Notes under the pieces: model-generated
What the model was told of the DNA's origin: nothing
What the model saw: the letters and a program-made list of their open reading frames with translations, nothing else
Database searches by the model: none
Source: JABDII01 sp963815325
Lineage (GTDB): Bacteria > Gemmatimonadota > Gemmatimonadetes > Gemmatimonadales > GWC2-71-9
NCBI GenBank assembly: GCA_963815325.1
Contig: CAWFGG010000009.1
Span: forward strand, 310,001 to 374,000
Length of the DNA: 64,000 nt
Direction: 5' to 3'
Shown: positions 14,799 to 23,723 of the stretch, in pieces
How positions within the stretch are numbered: the first letter of the stretch is position 1
Layout: the number at the start of each line of letters is the position of its first letter
Translations under genes and position numbers: made by a program

Positions 14799-17700
14799 TC
14801 AAATGTCCTCGGTCGATGCCTCTTGCTGAGTGGGTGGTGCGTGGGCCCTGAGGCCTACGATCGCCCGTGTTTGATCGATGTCGATTTCCTGCTCAACGTC
14901 GGGGGCGTGGATGGAGCCGCCCACGTGGAGCTCGCGGGCCAATGTCTCCCCGCGAATGAAGGCTTCGTGCGCCCGCACGGCCTCCAGCACCTCTTCAGGC
15001 CCCGTGATGCTCAGGGCGATCCGCGTCGTGTACTCGTAGCCGGCCTCTTTTCGGAGGCGCTGGATCCGATGGATCAGCTCCCGTGCCACGCCTTCCCGGC
15101 GCAGTTCGGGCGACAGGGCCGGATCGAGCGCCGCCACGCATTGCCCGCTGCTCTGGACCAGCCAGTCGCTCACGACCTCCCGCTCGACCACGAGGTCGCC
15201 AGGAAGATAACGGTATCGGGCCCCGTTCACCTCCAGACTGACTTCCTCTCCCTCTTCCAGCCGGCGCAGCTGCTCCGGAGTGAGACGTGCCACCGCCTTG
15301 GCGGCTTCCGGCGTCTCTTTCCCGAACCGCTTGCCGAGGGCCCGGAAGTTGGGCTTGCCCCTGAGGCGAACGAGATCGGCATCCGACGACACCACACCCA
15401 CCGATTTGACATTGACTTCGGTTCGGAGCAGCTCCAGCAATTCGTTCTCGTACTCTCCCAACACTCCGGCCGGCACGGCGACGTGCATACGCGCGAGCGG
15501 TTGCCGGACCCGGAGGTTGGCGGACTCCCTGCCGGCCCGGCCGAGCGAGACCAGCTGCCGGATTGCGGCCATGGCCTGGTCGAGCCCCGGATTACGTGCC
15601 TCTACCGCATCCGGGAATGGTGCGAGGTGCACCGAGCCGTCACCGAGCGCGCGGTGCAGCCAATCGCTCACGAACGGTGCGGCGGGCGCCAACAGGCGGG
15701 CCGTGGTGACCAAGGCTTCGTGAAGGGTGGCAAGCGCCGCCGGATCGGCGGCGGTGTCGGGGGCCCAGAAGCGGTCGCGGTTGATCCGGACGTACCAGTT
15801 AGAGAGGTCATCGACCACGAAATCCATCAGGGCCCGGAGGCCTGTGGTGACGTCATACCCAGCCCAGCTCGCGGTCACCGCCTCCACCGTTGCGGCAAGG
15901 CGGCTCCCGAGCCACCGGTCCACGAGGGGGCGATCGGACGGCATCTGTGCCGGGGTCCAGTCGCCCGCGTACAGCGCAAAGAAGGTGTACGTGTGCTTGA
16001 GCGTCTCGAAGAACCCACCCGCGACCTCGGGAATGGTCCGCGGGTCGAATCGCTTGGGCAACCACACCTGGCTCGAGGCGATGAGGTAGAGCCGGACCGT
16101 GTCGGCGCCAAACGTTTGGATGACGTCCCACGGCTCCACCACGTTGCCTCGGCTCTTGGACATCTTCTGCCCGTCCGAGTCGAGCACCAGTTCGTTGACG
16201 ACGACGTTGCGGTACGGCGCCTGCTCGAACGCCGTCACGGCGATCGCCAGGAGCGAGTAGAACCATCCCCGGGTTTGGTCGATCCCTTCACAGATGAAGT
16301 CGGCGGGAAAGTGTGACGCGAACTCGGCCTCGTGCTCGAACGGATAGTGCCACTGCGCGTACGGCATGGCGCCCGAATCGAACCAGGTGTCGATGACTTC
16401 CGGCGTGCGGCGCATGGACCCCCCGCACGCGCACGCCCAGGTGACCGAGTCGATAAACGGCTTGTGTGGGTCAAAGCCCGGCGGCAGTGGCCTGCCCCAC
16501 CGCTCAGACAACTGCTGGTAGCTCCCGATGACCTCGGTGTGTTCGGAGTCGGCATCGCACACCCAGACCGGGAGCGGCGTGCCCCAATACCGTTCCCGTG
16601 ACAGGGCCCAATCCACGTTGTTCTCGAGCCAGGCCCCAAACCGCCCGGAGCCGACTTCCGGTGGATGCCACCCAACCGACGCGTTGGCCTGGAGCAACCG
16701 GTCCTTGACCGCCGAGGTCCGAATGAACCAAGAGTCGCGGGCATAGTAGATCAACGGGCTGCGGCAGCGCCAACAGTGCGGATACGCATGCTCGTAGGCC
16801 TCGGTCAGATGCCACGTGCCGTCGTCTTTCAGTCGCTTGATGATCAGCTCGTTGGTTTCCTTGGCCGTGACCAGCCGCCCCTCGAGTTCAGGCCAGGCGG
16901 TGCCACGGAAGGTCCCATCGGCAGCAACGGGATTGATGAACGCGAGGCCGTGCTCCTTTCCGGCGGCGTAGTCGTCGGCACCGAACGCCGGCGCCAGGTG
17001 CACCAAGCCCGACCCGTCCTCGGCCGAGACAAACGCGCCGGGCACCACAACCGATGCGGCGGTGCCCTCAGGCAGAGGGACCGCGTCGAACGGGCGGCGG
17101 TACCGCGCGCCGACCAAGGCGCGGCCGCGAATGGTCGACACCGCCTCGGGCGGCAGGTCGGCAAAGGTCGCGGTGGGACCTACGTCGCCACCCGCGGCCG
17201 CGCCGAGCTTGATGGCGCCAGCCCGCTCGATGGCAAGGATGAGCCGCTCGGAACCGACCGTGTACTCCCCGTACTCGAGGTCGGGATTGACGGCGATCGC
17301 GACGTTCGAGATGAGCGTCCACGGCGTCGTGGTCCAGACCAGGAGTTTGCGGGTGGGGTCGTCCAGGAGCGGGAGTTTGAGGTAGACGGAGCGGGTGGTG
17401 ACGTCCTCGTAACCAAGAGCCAGTTCGTGGCTCGAGAGCACCGTTCCGCAGCGCGGGCAGTACGGCAGCACACGGTGCCCGCGCGTGAGGAGTCCGCGGT
17501 CGTGGAGGCGGGCGAGCAGCCACCACACGGTCTCGATGTATTCGTTGCTGCACGTCACATACGGGTGGTCGTAATCCAGCCAGAACGCGATCCGATCCGA
17601 CAACCGCTCCCATTCCGACTGGTACGTGAACACGCTCTCGCGGCACAGCCGATTGAACTTCTCGACCCCGAAGACTTCGATCTCCTGCTTCCCGTTCAGG

Positions 17701-18002
17701 TTGAGCTGTTTCTCCACCTCGATTTCGACGGGCAGCCCGTGCGCATCCCATCCGGCGATGCGAGTCACCCGCTTCCCACGCATGGCGTGGAACCGGCAGA
17801 CCAGATCCTTGATGGTTCGGGAGAAGACGTGATGGATCCCGGGACGGCCGTTGGCCGTCGGCGGCCCCTCGTAAAACACAAACGACTCGGCGCCTTCGGC
17901 GCGACGCTGGATCTGGTGGAACAGATCCTCGGCGCTCCAGAGCGCCAAGATCTCTTCCTCCAACTGCGCCTGGGTCAGCTCCGGCCATTTCCGGAAGGTC
18001 AT
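14799..18002 (-). CDS. ileS: Isoleucyl-tRNA synthetase, eukaryote-like type
   Basis: This class I synthetase has about 1067 residues. The nucleotide-binding signature is GPPTANGRPGIHHVFSRTIK, in which GIHH (55-58) takes the place of HIGH. KMSKS is at 613-617. A large editing domain lies between them, and a C-terminal anticodon-binding part follows. The GIHH form and overall length resemble the eukaryote-like type 2 IleRS, a group often insensitive to mupirocin. ATG 18002 overlaps the preceding stop as ATGA and is preferred over the in-frame GTG at 18011. Confidence 0.95.
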   Translation of the reverse strand: MTFRKWPELTQAQLEEEILALWSAEDLFHQIQRRAEGAESFVFYEGPPTANGRPGIHHVFSRTIKDLVCRFHAMRGKRVTRIAGWDAHGLPVEIEVEKQLNLNGKQEIEVFGVEKFNRLCRESVFTYQSEWERLSDRIAFWLDYDHPYVTCSNEYIETVWWLLARLHDRGLLTRGHRVLPYCPRCGTVLSSHELALGYEDVTTRSVYLKLPLLDDPTRKLLVWTTTPWTLISNVAIAVNPDLEYGEYTVGSERLILAIERAGAIKLGAAAGGDVGPTATFADLPPEAVSTIRGRALVGARYRRPFDAVPLPEGTAASVVVPGAFVSAEDGSGLVHLAPAFGADDYAAGKEHGLAFINPVAADGTFRGTAWPELEGRLVTAKETNELIIKRLKDDGTWHLTEAYEHAYPHCWRCRSPLIYYARDSWFIRTSAVKDRLLQANASVGWHPPEVGSGRFGAWLENNVDWALSRERYWGTPLPVWVCDADSEHTEVIGSYQQLSERWGRPLPPGFDPHKPFIDSVTWACACGGSMRRTPEVIDTWFDSGAMPYAQWHYPFEHEAEFASHFPADFICEGIDQTRGWFYSLLAIAVTAFEQAPYRNVVVNELVLDSDGQKMSKSRGNVVEPWDVIQTFGADTVRLYLIASSQVWLPKRFDPRTIPEVAGGFFETLKHTYTFFALYAGDWTPAQMPSDRPLVDRWLGSRLAATVEAVTASWAGYDVTTGLRALMDFVVDDLSNWYVRINRDRFWAPDTAADPAALATLHEALVTTARLLAPAAPFVSDWLHRALGDGSVHLAPFPDAVEARNPGLDQAMAAIRQLVSLGRAGRESANLRVRQPLARMHVAVPAGVLGEYENELLELLRTEVNVKSVGVVSSDADLVRLRGKPNFRALGKRFGKETPEAAKAVARLTPEQLRRLEEGEEVSLEVNGARYRYLPGDLVVEREVVSDWLVQSSGQCVAALDPALSPELRREGVARELIHRIQRLRKEAGYEYTTRIALSITGPEEVLEAVRAHEAFIRGETLARELHVGGSIHAPDVEQEIDIDQTRAIVGLRAHAPPTQQEASTEDI

Positions 18003-18832
18003 GCCGCCCACCGCTCGACCACGCGTCGAATCAACCGCGTCAAGTTCGGCTCCGCCTTGGCGGCGACGGCGAGAATCTGCTCCAGGGAGACGGGTTCCAG
18101 GGCGTCGGGGAGGCAGCGATCCGTGATCAGGGACACCCCGAGCACCCGCATCCCGGCATGGACGGCGACGATCACTTCGGGCACGGTGGACATACCGACC
18201 ACATCCGCGCCGACCGCGCGGAGCATGCGATACTCGGCCGGTGTCTCGAGATTGGGACCCGCCACCGCGGCATACACCCCCTCATGGAGCGGGATGCCGA
18301 GCGTCACGGCCGCCTCGCGGGCGAGGCGACGGAGTTCCGGATCGTACGCCTCCGACATGTCGGGAAACCGCGGACCCGCTGCGTCGTTATTGACGCCGAC
18401 GAGCGGGTTATCGCCCAGCAGGTTGATGTGGTCCGTGAGCAGGACCAGGTCCCCGGCCGGCCACAGCGGATGCATCCCGCCGCACGCGTTGGACACGATG
18501 AGGACCTGGCACCCCAAGGTCCGGAGGACCCGGACCGGAAACGTCACTTGGGCCAGGTCATAGCCTTCGTAGCGGTGGAATCGACCCTGGAGTGCCGCAA
18601 CGGGCTTGCCTCCGAGGGTGCCGAACAAGAGGCGGCCGGCATGCGACTCGACCGTCGGCACGGGAAACCCGGGAATTCGGTCGTATGGGACGGTGGCCGC
18701 AACCTCGATCTCGCGGGCGAGCTGGCCCAACCCCGTGCCCAGAATGATCCCGATGGTCGGCTCGAAGGACGTGACGCGGCGAATGGCGTCCTCGGCGGCT
18801 TGGACCGCGAGTGTATCGACGGCGACGGTCAT
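17999..18832 (-). CDS. Purine-nucleoside phosphorylase, PNP-I (trimeric) family
   Basis: This 277-residue enzyme phosphorolyses inosine and guanosine to the base plus ribose-1-phosphate (purine salvage). Conserved parts include the phosphate-site stretch LGTGLGQLA, the segments TVESHAGRL and GRFHRYEGY, ANGWGG-like SNACGGMHPLW, and the base/ribose site GPNLETPAEYR with VGMSTVPEVIVA. It is coupled by ATGA overlaps to divIVA upstream and ileS downstream. With hpt at 25.7 kb, the window carries two steps of purine salvage. Confidence 0.93.
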   Translation of the reverse strand: MTVAVDTLAVQAAEDAIRRVTSFEPTIGIILGTGLGQLAREIEVAATVPYDRIPGFPVPTVESHAGRLLFGTLGGKPVAALQGRFHRYEGYDLAQVTFPVRVLRTLGCQVLIVSNACGGMHPLWPAGDLVLLTDHINLLGDNPLVGVNNDAAGPRFPDMSEAYDPELRRLAREAAVTLGIPLHEGVYAAVAGPNLETPAEYRMLRAVGADVVGMSTVPEVIVAVHAGMRVLGVSLITDRCLPDALEPVSLEQILAVAAKAEPNLTRLIRRVVERWAA

Positions 18833-19341
18833 GCCCTTCGCTGCACGGCTTCCGTCTGGGCCTCGGTTGCGCTTCGGATATTCTCTTCGAGACCCTCCAC
18901 CTCGCCGAGGTGCCGCTCGAGCAAGCCGCGGAAGTTCGCCAGGAAGGCAGCGAACTGGCGCCGTCCCGCCTCGGTTCGCTCCCGTACCAACCGCTCGTTC
19001 TGCTTGGCCTCGGCCAGGATTCTCAGCGCTTCGGTCTTGGCCCGCCGAATGATCTCTTCAGATTCGCTGTCCGCTTCCTTCGCGGCATCCACCCGCAGTT
19101 GCTGCGCCGCCAGCAGCGCCTCATTCATCGCGCGCTCGCGATCGCGGAAGGCGCGCAACTGTTCTTGGAAGTTGCGCAGCCGCTCCTCGAGCTGCGCCCG
19201 CTCTCGCAACAGGCGCTCCAGCTCCTCCGAGACCCGCAGCTGAAAGTCCTCCACCTCCCGAGGGTTGAAACCCCGGAAGCCCGTACGGAACTCCTGCCCC
19301 CGCACATCGTGCGGTGTGAGATAAAACGCGTCGTCACTCAT
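18829..19341 (-). CDS. divIVA: DivIVA-domain coiled-coil protein
   Basis: The N-terminus LTPHDVRGQEFRTGFRGFNP followed by REVEDFQLRV is the DivIVA lipid-binding signature. Residues 35-165 are a continuous coiled coil. DivIVA proteins bind curved membrane at poles and division sites. GGAGG lies eight bases before ATG 19341, and the start overlaps the PLPBP stop (ATGA). The neighbourhood PLPBP-divIVA-ileS is the same as in Firmicutes. DivIVA is less usual in diderms, although several phyla have it. Confidence 0.92.
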   Translation of the reverse strand: MSDDAFYLTPHDVRGQEFRTGFRGFNPREVEDFQLRVSEELERLLRERAQLEERLRNFQEQLRAFRDRERAMNEALLAAQQLRVDAAKEADSESEEIIRRAKTEALRILAEAKQNERLVRERTEAGRRQFAAFLANFRGLLERHLGEVEGLEENIRSATEAQTEAVQRRA

Positions 19342-20027
19342 GCGTTGCGTCCTCCAAAGAGCAGGGTCCCCAGGCGAATCATCGTCGCCCCTTCTTCTAC
19401 CGCAATCGTGTAGTCCCCCGACATGCCCATCGACAGCTCCGGCAATGGGTGCCCGCGGGACTGCGCCTCATCTCGGAGTGAGCGAAGGAGGTGAAACGTC
19501 TGACGCTGCACCTGCTGGTCGGTGGTGTACTCGGCCATCGTCATGAGACCGCGGACATCCAACCTGTCATACCCGGCCAGCGTGTCCAACAGCCCAGGCA
19601 GTTCCTCCGGCTCCACGCCTCCCTTTTGTGGCTCCCTCGAGCAATTCACTTCGACCAATACGCGCTGCCGTGCTGCATCCGGCGGGACTCGCCGCTCGAG
19701 CTCCAGCGCCAGTTCGTTCCGGTCCACCGAGTGAATCCAGGCGAACCGACCCACGGCCCGGCGGATCTTATTGCGCTGCAACCGCCCGATGAAATGCCAC
19801 TCGACCTGCACATCGGTGAGCGCATCCTGCTTGGCCAGGGCCTCCTGGATCCGATTCTCGCCGATGGCATCGATCCCCGCGGCCACGGCGGCCCGGACGG
19901 CTTCCGGGCCGTGCGTCTTGGTCACGGCTACGACGCGGACCGGGTGCGACCATCCGCCCCGACGCTGGTGCACCTCGACGGCCCCCCGGACCTCGGCCAG
20001 TCGGTTTGGGAGTTCCGGAAACGCCAT
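19338..20027 (-). CDS. YggS/PLPBP-family pyridoxal phosphate homeostasis protein
   Basis: This 229-residue protein has the fold of alanine racemase domain 1. PLP would bind K37 in RVVAVTKTHG. Other family motifs are GENRIQEA, EWHFIGRLQRNK, GLMTMAEY and SMGMSGDYTIAVEEGATMIR with RLGTLLFG. It buffers PLP and affects amino-acid pools, and it has no known catalytic activity. It heads the divIVA-ileS-lspA group, the position of ylmE in Bacillus. Confidence 0.95.
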   Translation of the reverse strand: MAFPELPNRLAEVRGAVEVHQRRGGWSHPVRVVAVTKTHGPEAVRAAVAAGIDAIGENRIQEALAKQDALTDVQVEWHFIGRLQRNKIRRAVGRFAWIHSVDRNELALELERRVPPDAARQRVLVEVNCSREPQKGGVEPEELPGLLDTLAGYDRLDVRGLMTMAEYTTDQQVQRQTFHLLRSLRDEAQSRGHPLPELSMGMSGDYTIAVEEGATMIRLGTLLFGGRNA

Positions 20028-20074
20028 AACCTATAAATCTAGGACTCGCTTCCGTCGAAATGAAGGGACACGCC

Positions 20075-22468
20075 CTAGTTCCCGCCCTCCTCAACCGGTG
20101 CCGACTCCGCCCCCTGCAGCACCTCGAGACGCATCTGCTCCAGGGCGGTCCTCAGCGCCGGGTTGGGGGACAGTTGTGCCGCGCGATCGAGATTCCGGAA
20201 GGTCTCCGGAATGTTGCCGGCATCCTGGTAGGCGACCGCGAGCTGAACGAACGGCTCGGCCAGACTCGCTGCAAAGCTCTGACCCGTCGGGTCGAGGCCG
20301 GTGGGTCCGCGCGCGAGCAGGCTGGCGTAGCGGTAGGTCTCCCACGCCAGCCGCTCGGTGGTGTCTCGATCGAGGGCAATACCCTGCAGGCCCACCGGCA
20401 GGGCCATCGCGGCCGAGTCGACCGGCACGGGCCGGACCCGGCGGACCAGTCCCTGCTGGACCAGATTTCGGTTGAGGCCGTAGAAATTCGTCCCCGCCGT
20501 GATCGACCATGCCAGGGGCCGGCGTCCGAGGTTCTGTTGCAGCACCCTGAGCACCGTGACATCTGCCAGATAGAGCGGTGTCCCCGCGGGGACCACGGTG
20601 CGGATGGGGCCAAGCGGAATCTCGACCTCGCGATCGAGCAACGTCCCCGGCGCCGCCGCCGCGATCTCGGCATCGGTCATGGTGTGAACCGGCCAGGTGG
20701 GCATGGTCCAGTTTCCCTCTTGCCAAATAGCCGGGGCACGAGCCGGGTCGAAGGGCCGGACGGGATTATCCCGCACCTGGCGGGCGTACCACGTGGTGTG
20801 GGACAAGGCGATGCAGACGACGGTCACGTCCTGTCGAATGCCTTCGACTTCCTGCGCCCACCACAACGGGAACGTATCGTTGTCTCCGTAGGTGAAGAGA
20901 ATGCCGTACGGCGGCACGGAGTTGAGCAGGTCATAGGAAAAATCCGCCGCCAAACGGGCATCGGGCCCGTGGCGCCGGGACGCCGCGCGGGCATTGCCCA
21001 GCACCGGCACAAGGGCCAACGCCAGGACCGCGACCGCCAGTACCCGCCCGCCTCGGCCGCGCCAGCGTCTCACAACCGAACGCGCCAGGGATGCGAGGCC
21101 CATGCCAGCCCAGAGCCCCCATACGGAGAAACTGACCAGGAAGAAGTAGTCACGTTCACGCACTTCATGCTGGTCGATGCCGGGAAAGAGGTCATACCGC
21201 AGGCTGAAGCCCGGCTTGAAGTTCATGTATGCCATGAGCCCCAACCCGGTCGTGAGCCAGAGGACGAAGAACAACCACCATGCAGCCCGGTCGGTACGCC
21301 ACTGGTCTCGCAACCCCCTGAGCCCCAGCCCGGTGAACAGGAGTGTGGCTATCGTCCGGATGGGAAAGACGTCGAACAGCCGCCCCCCAACCGACTGCGC
21401 CCATTGCCAATCGAAGTACTGCAGATAGTTGAGCAGCTGCAGCCACATGATCGTGAGGCTGCGACCGGGGTTTCCGGGACCGTGGGGGACGGTGGGGTCG
21501 TCGAACGGCGTACGGACCGGGTACTGCGCGCGGCGAATCACGGCCAGCAGGGATTCCCACGTGGAAGGGTCCGCTTCGTTCAGGACCGGACCCTGCCCCG
21601 CCCGGATGTAGAGGAAGAGGTACGTCGTCACCCCGATCGAGGCGATGGCGAGGCTCAGCAACGCGAAGGGCAGCGCGTGGGCGCCGACCGCAAATGCCGC
21701 CGCGGCAACGAAGCAAAGTCCGCCGACAATGATGAGGCTCGCGCTCCCGAGTCCGGTGCCGATGAGGAGGGCCCAGACTCCAGCGAGCACCGCAACCTGG
21801 GCCCACTCGGTCTTGCGGTGGAGCGGATCGCGCACCGGGTGCTGCCACACCGTGTATCCGGCAAATACGATCACCGCGGGACCCGCCAAGAGGGCAAGCA
21901 AGTGGTTGCCCATCGACACGCCGCCGAGGTAGATGATCAGGAGAAGCCACCGCGCCGCGCGCGGCGAGGGCCGCTCCATCCTCCACATGTGCGCGGCCCA
22001 ACACAGGCCTGCGATGATGAACGTGGCCACTGCGTAGACTTCGGTCTCGTTGGAGTTTTGCCACACGGTAAACGTGAACGCGCCGATGACCACGGCCGCG
22101 GCCGCGCCGCCCAGCGCGAGGACCCGTCCGGCGCCTTCCTCGAGATCCGCCATCCGCTGCGCGAGCGTGTGATGGGCAACCAGAAAGAAGAGCCCCGCGC
22201 CGAGTGCGCTGAAGAAGGCACTCATCAGATTCAGCCGGTACGCCACTTCGCCCACCGGCACCAGCATGCGCCACACATGGCCCAGCATGACGAAGAGCGG
22301 CGTGCCCGGCGGGTGGGGAATGCCGAGGATGTGCGCCGCCGCAATCAACTCACCCGCGTCCCAGAAGGTGACGGACGGCGCAAGGGTGAGGATGTAGCCG
22401 ACGAATACCACGAGAAAGGCGGCAAGCGCTGCGAGGTATGGAGGTCGCGGTGCGGTCACGTCGTTCAT
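20075..22468 (-). CDS. DUF2723 multi-spanning membrane protein with C-terminal TPR-like tail
   Basis: The start ATG 22468 (MNDVTAPRPPYLAALAAFLV) is preferred over an in-frame TTG at 22489. The N-terminal half has about ten to twelve membrane helices and the DUF2723/TMEM260 signature FWDAGELIAAAHILGIPHPP at 36-55. The acidic WDAGE pair is typical of GT-C type glycosyltransferases. The animal relative TMEM260 is an O-mannosyltransferase. A soluble C-terminal region follows and ends in a TPR-like helical pair (AVAYQDAGNIPETFRNLDRA). I infer lipid-linked sugar transfer to envelope proteins; the acceptor is unknown. Confidence 0.85.
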   Translation of the reverse strand: MNDVTAPRPPYLAALAAFLVVFVGYILTLAPSVTFWDAGELIAAAHILGIPHPPGTPLFVMLGHVWRMLVPVGEVAYRLNLMSAFFSALGAGLFFLVAHHTLAQRMADLEEGAGRVLALGGAAAAVVIGAFTFTVWQNSNETEVYAVATFIIAGLCWAAHMWRMERPSPRAARWLLLIIYLGGVSMGNHLLALLAGPAVIVFAGYTVWQHPVRDPLHRKTEWAQVAVLAGVWALLIGTGLGSASLIIVGGLCFVAAAAFAVGAHALPFALLSLAIASIGVTTYLFLYIRAGQGPVLNEADPSTWESLLAVIRRAQYPVRTPFDDPTVPHGPGNPGRSLTIMWLQLLNYLQYFDWQWAQSVGGRLFDVFPIRTIATLLFTGLGLRGLRDQWRTDRAAWWLFFVLWLTTGLGLMAYMNFKPGFSLRYDLFPGIDQHEVRERDYFFLVSFSVWGLWAGMGLASLARSVVRRWRGRGGRVLAVAVLALALVPVLGNARAASRRHGPDARLAADFSYDLLNSVPPYGILFTYGDNDTFPLWWAQEVEGIRQDVTVVCIALSHTTWYARQVRDNPVRPFDPARAPAIWQEGNWTMPTWPVHTMTDAEIAAAAPGTLLDREVEIPLGPIRTVVPAGTPLYLADVTVLRVLQQNLGRRPLAWSITAGTNFYGLNRNLVQQGLVRRVRPVPVDSAAMALPVGLQGIALDRDTTERLAWETYRYASLLARGPTGLDPTGQSFAASLAEPFVQLAVAYQDAGNIPETFRNLDRAAQLSPNPALRTALEQMRLEVLQGAESAPVEEGGN

Positions 22469-22523
22469 GAGGCGCTGTTCTCGATCCAAGGCAAAGATTA
22501 GACGGTTGACCAGCGGCGGGTGT

Positions 22524-23723
22524 CTACACCGCCGGGCTTAGTCCTGGCGAGCCGGCAGCCATGGCATGGGCCAGCGAGAGCGCGTCGCGCACGGTGCCCG
22601 GTTCGTGGACACGGAACAGCCGTGCGCCGCGCTCGTACGCGAGCGCACAGGCTGCGGCCGTGGCCACATCACGCTGGTCGACGTCGCGTCCGGTCGCGGC
22701 ACCCAGAAATCGCTTCCGTGACGGCCCGACCAGAATGGGCCGGCCCAGCACGGTGAGGGCGATGAGCTGGTCGAGCACGCGGAGGTTGTCTGCCGTGGCC
22801 TTGGCGAATCCGAGTCCCGGATCGACCACCACGCGCTCGAGCGCAATGCCGGATCGAGCCGCGTGGTCGAGGGCCGAGCCGAGTTCCTCGACGATATCCC
22901 CAAGAAGCGTATCCCCGTAGTCTGCATGATCGAGGCTGGCCATGTCCGAGACGGTGCCCCGCGAATGCATGAGGATGACCCCCGCCTTCGCGTCCGCCAC
23001 CACCTTCGCCATGCCCGGATCCAAGCGCAGGGCGGAGACATCGTTCACGATGGCGGCCCCGGCCTCGAGCGCGGCCTTGGCGACGCCCGCCTTGACGGTG
23101 TCGACCGAGATCAGGAGATCGGCGTGGCGCCGGGCCAATTCTTCGACGATAGGGACGACGCGACGGCGCTCTTCGCGCACGGGCACGGGATCGGGCCGGC
23201 CGGGCCGGGTGGACTCCCCGCCGACATCGATGATGCAAGCCCCGTCTTCCAGGAGTCGCTCCGCCTGGGCGAGCGCCGCCGCCTCGGTGGAGTAGCGACC
23301 GCCATCGCTGAAGCTGTCCGGCGTCACATTGAGCACACCGAGGATGACGGGCCGCTCGAGGTCCACCGGGCCCCGTGCCGTCTGCCACAGCGTGGGTAGG
23401 GCGCTCCCCAGGGCACGACCCGTCACCGCGGCGAGCTCCGCCAGCTCCGGCGTGGCGGACCACGGCCGGGCGAAGGCGCTGAGGCGGGCCATGCTGCCTG
23501 CCACTATGGCCCAATCACCGCCGGTCACCACATCGAGCCCGTAGGCCGGACCGCTCCGGGAAACGAGGTGCTCGAGCGTGGTGGGGGTCAGCCCGGTGAG
23601 GTGAACGGCGGCGCCCGTGATCCCGGACGCCGCCGCTTCGGCTTGACCCATTTCCCACCCATGGGTCAGGAGCAGGTCACGCACCGTTCGCGGATTGTGG
23701 ACGCCGAGTGGCGTGGCCCTCAC
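22524..23723 (-). CDS. folP: Dihydropteroate synthase with N-terminal extension
   Basis: The DHPS core starts near residue 125, with pterin-site motif GVLNVTPDSFSDGGRY, then IDVGGESTRPG, DTVK, NDVSAL, HSRG, VVDPGLGFAK and GPSRKRFLG. It condenses para-aminobenzoate with hydroxymethyl-dihydropterin in folate synthesis. The first ~120 residues are an extra domain not found in the E. coli enzyme (282 aa total there, 399 here). GTG 23723 overlaps the ftsH stop (GTGA), and its short spacing supports that the extension is really translated. Closeness to ftsH-hpt-tilS recalls the Bacillus arrangement. Confidence 0.94.
   Translation of the reverse strand: MRATPLGVHNPRTVRDLLLTHGWEMGQAEAAASGITGAAVHLTGLTPTTLEHLVSRSGPAYGLDVVTGGDWAIVAGSMARLSAFARPWSATPELAELAAVTGRALGSALPTLWQTARGPVDLERPVILGVLNVTPDSFSDGGRYSTEAAALAQAERLLEDGACIIDVGGESTRPGRPDPVPVREERRRVVPIVEELARRHADLLISVDTVKAGVAKAALEAGAAIVNDVSALRLDPGMAKVVADAKAGVILMHSRGTVSDMASLDHADYGDTLLGDIVEELGSALDHAARSGIALERVVVDPGLGFAKATADNLRVLDQLIALTVLGRPILVGPSRKRFLGAATGRDVDQRDVATAAACALAYERGARLFRVHEPGTVRDALSLAHAMAAGSPGLSPAV

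Noticed and set aside
16665..18563. A 632-residue plus-strand open frame opposite ileS and the purine phosphorylase gene
   Set aside because: It has no family similarity and spans two well supported minus-strand genes; composition is that of an antisense shadow.
20060..22501. An 813-residue open frame on the plus strand
   Set aside because: It is the exact antisense of the DUF2723 gene, is rich in Arg/Gly/His/Pro without any motif, and arises from high GC at third positions.
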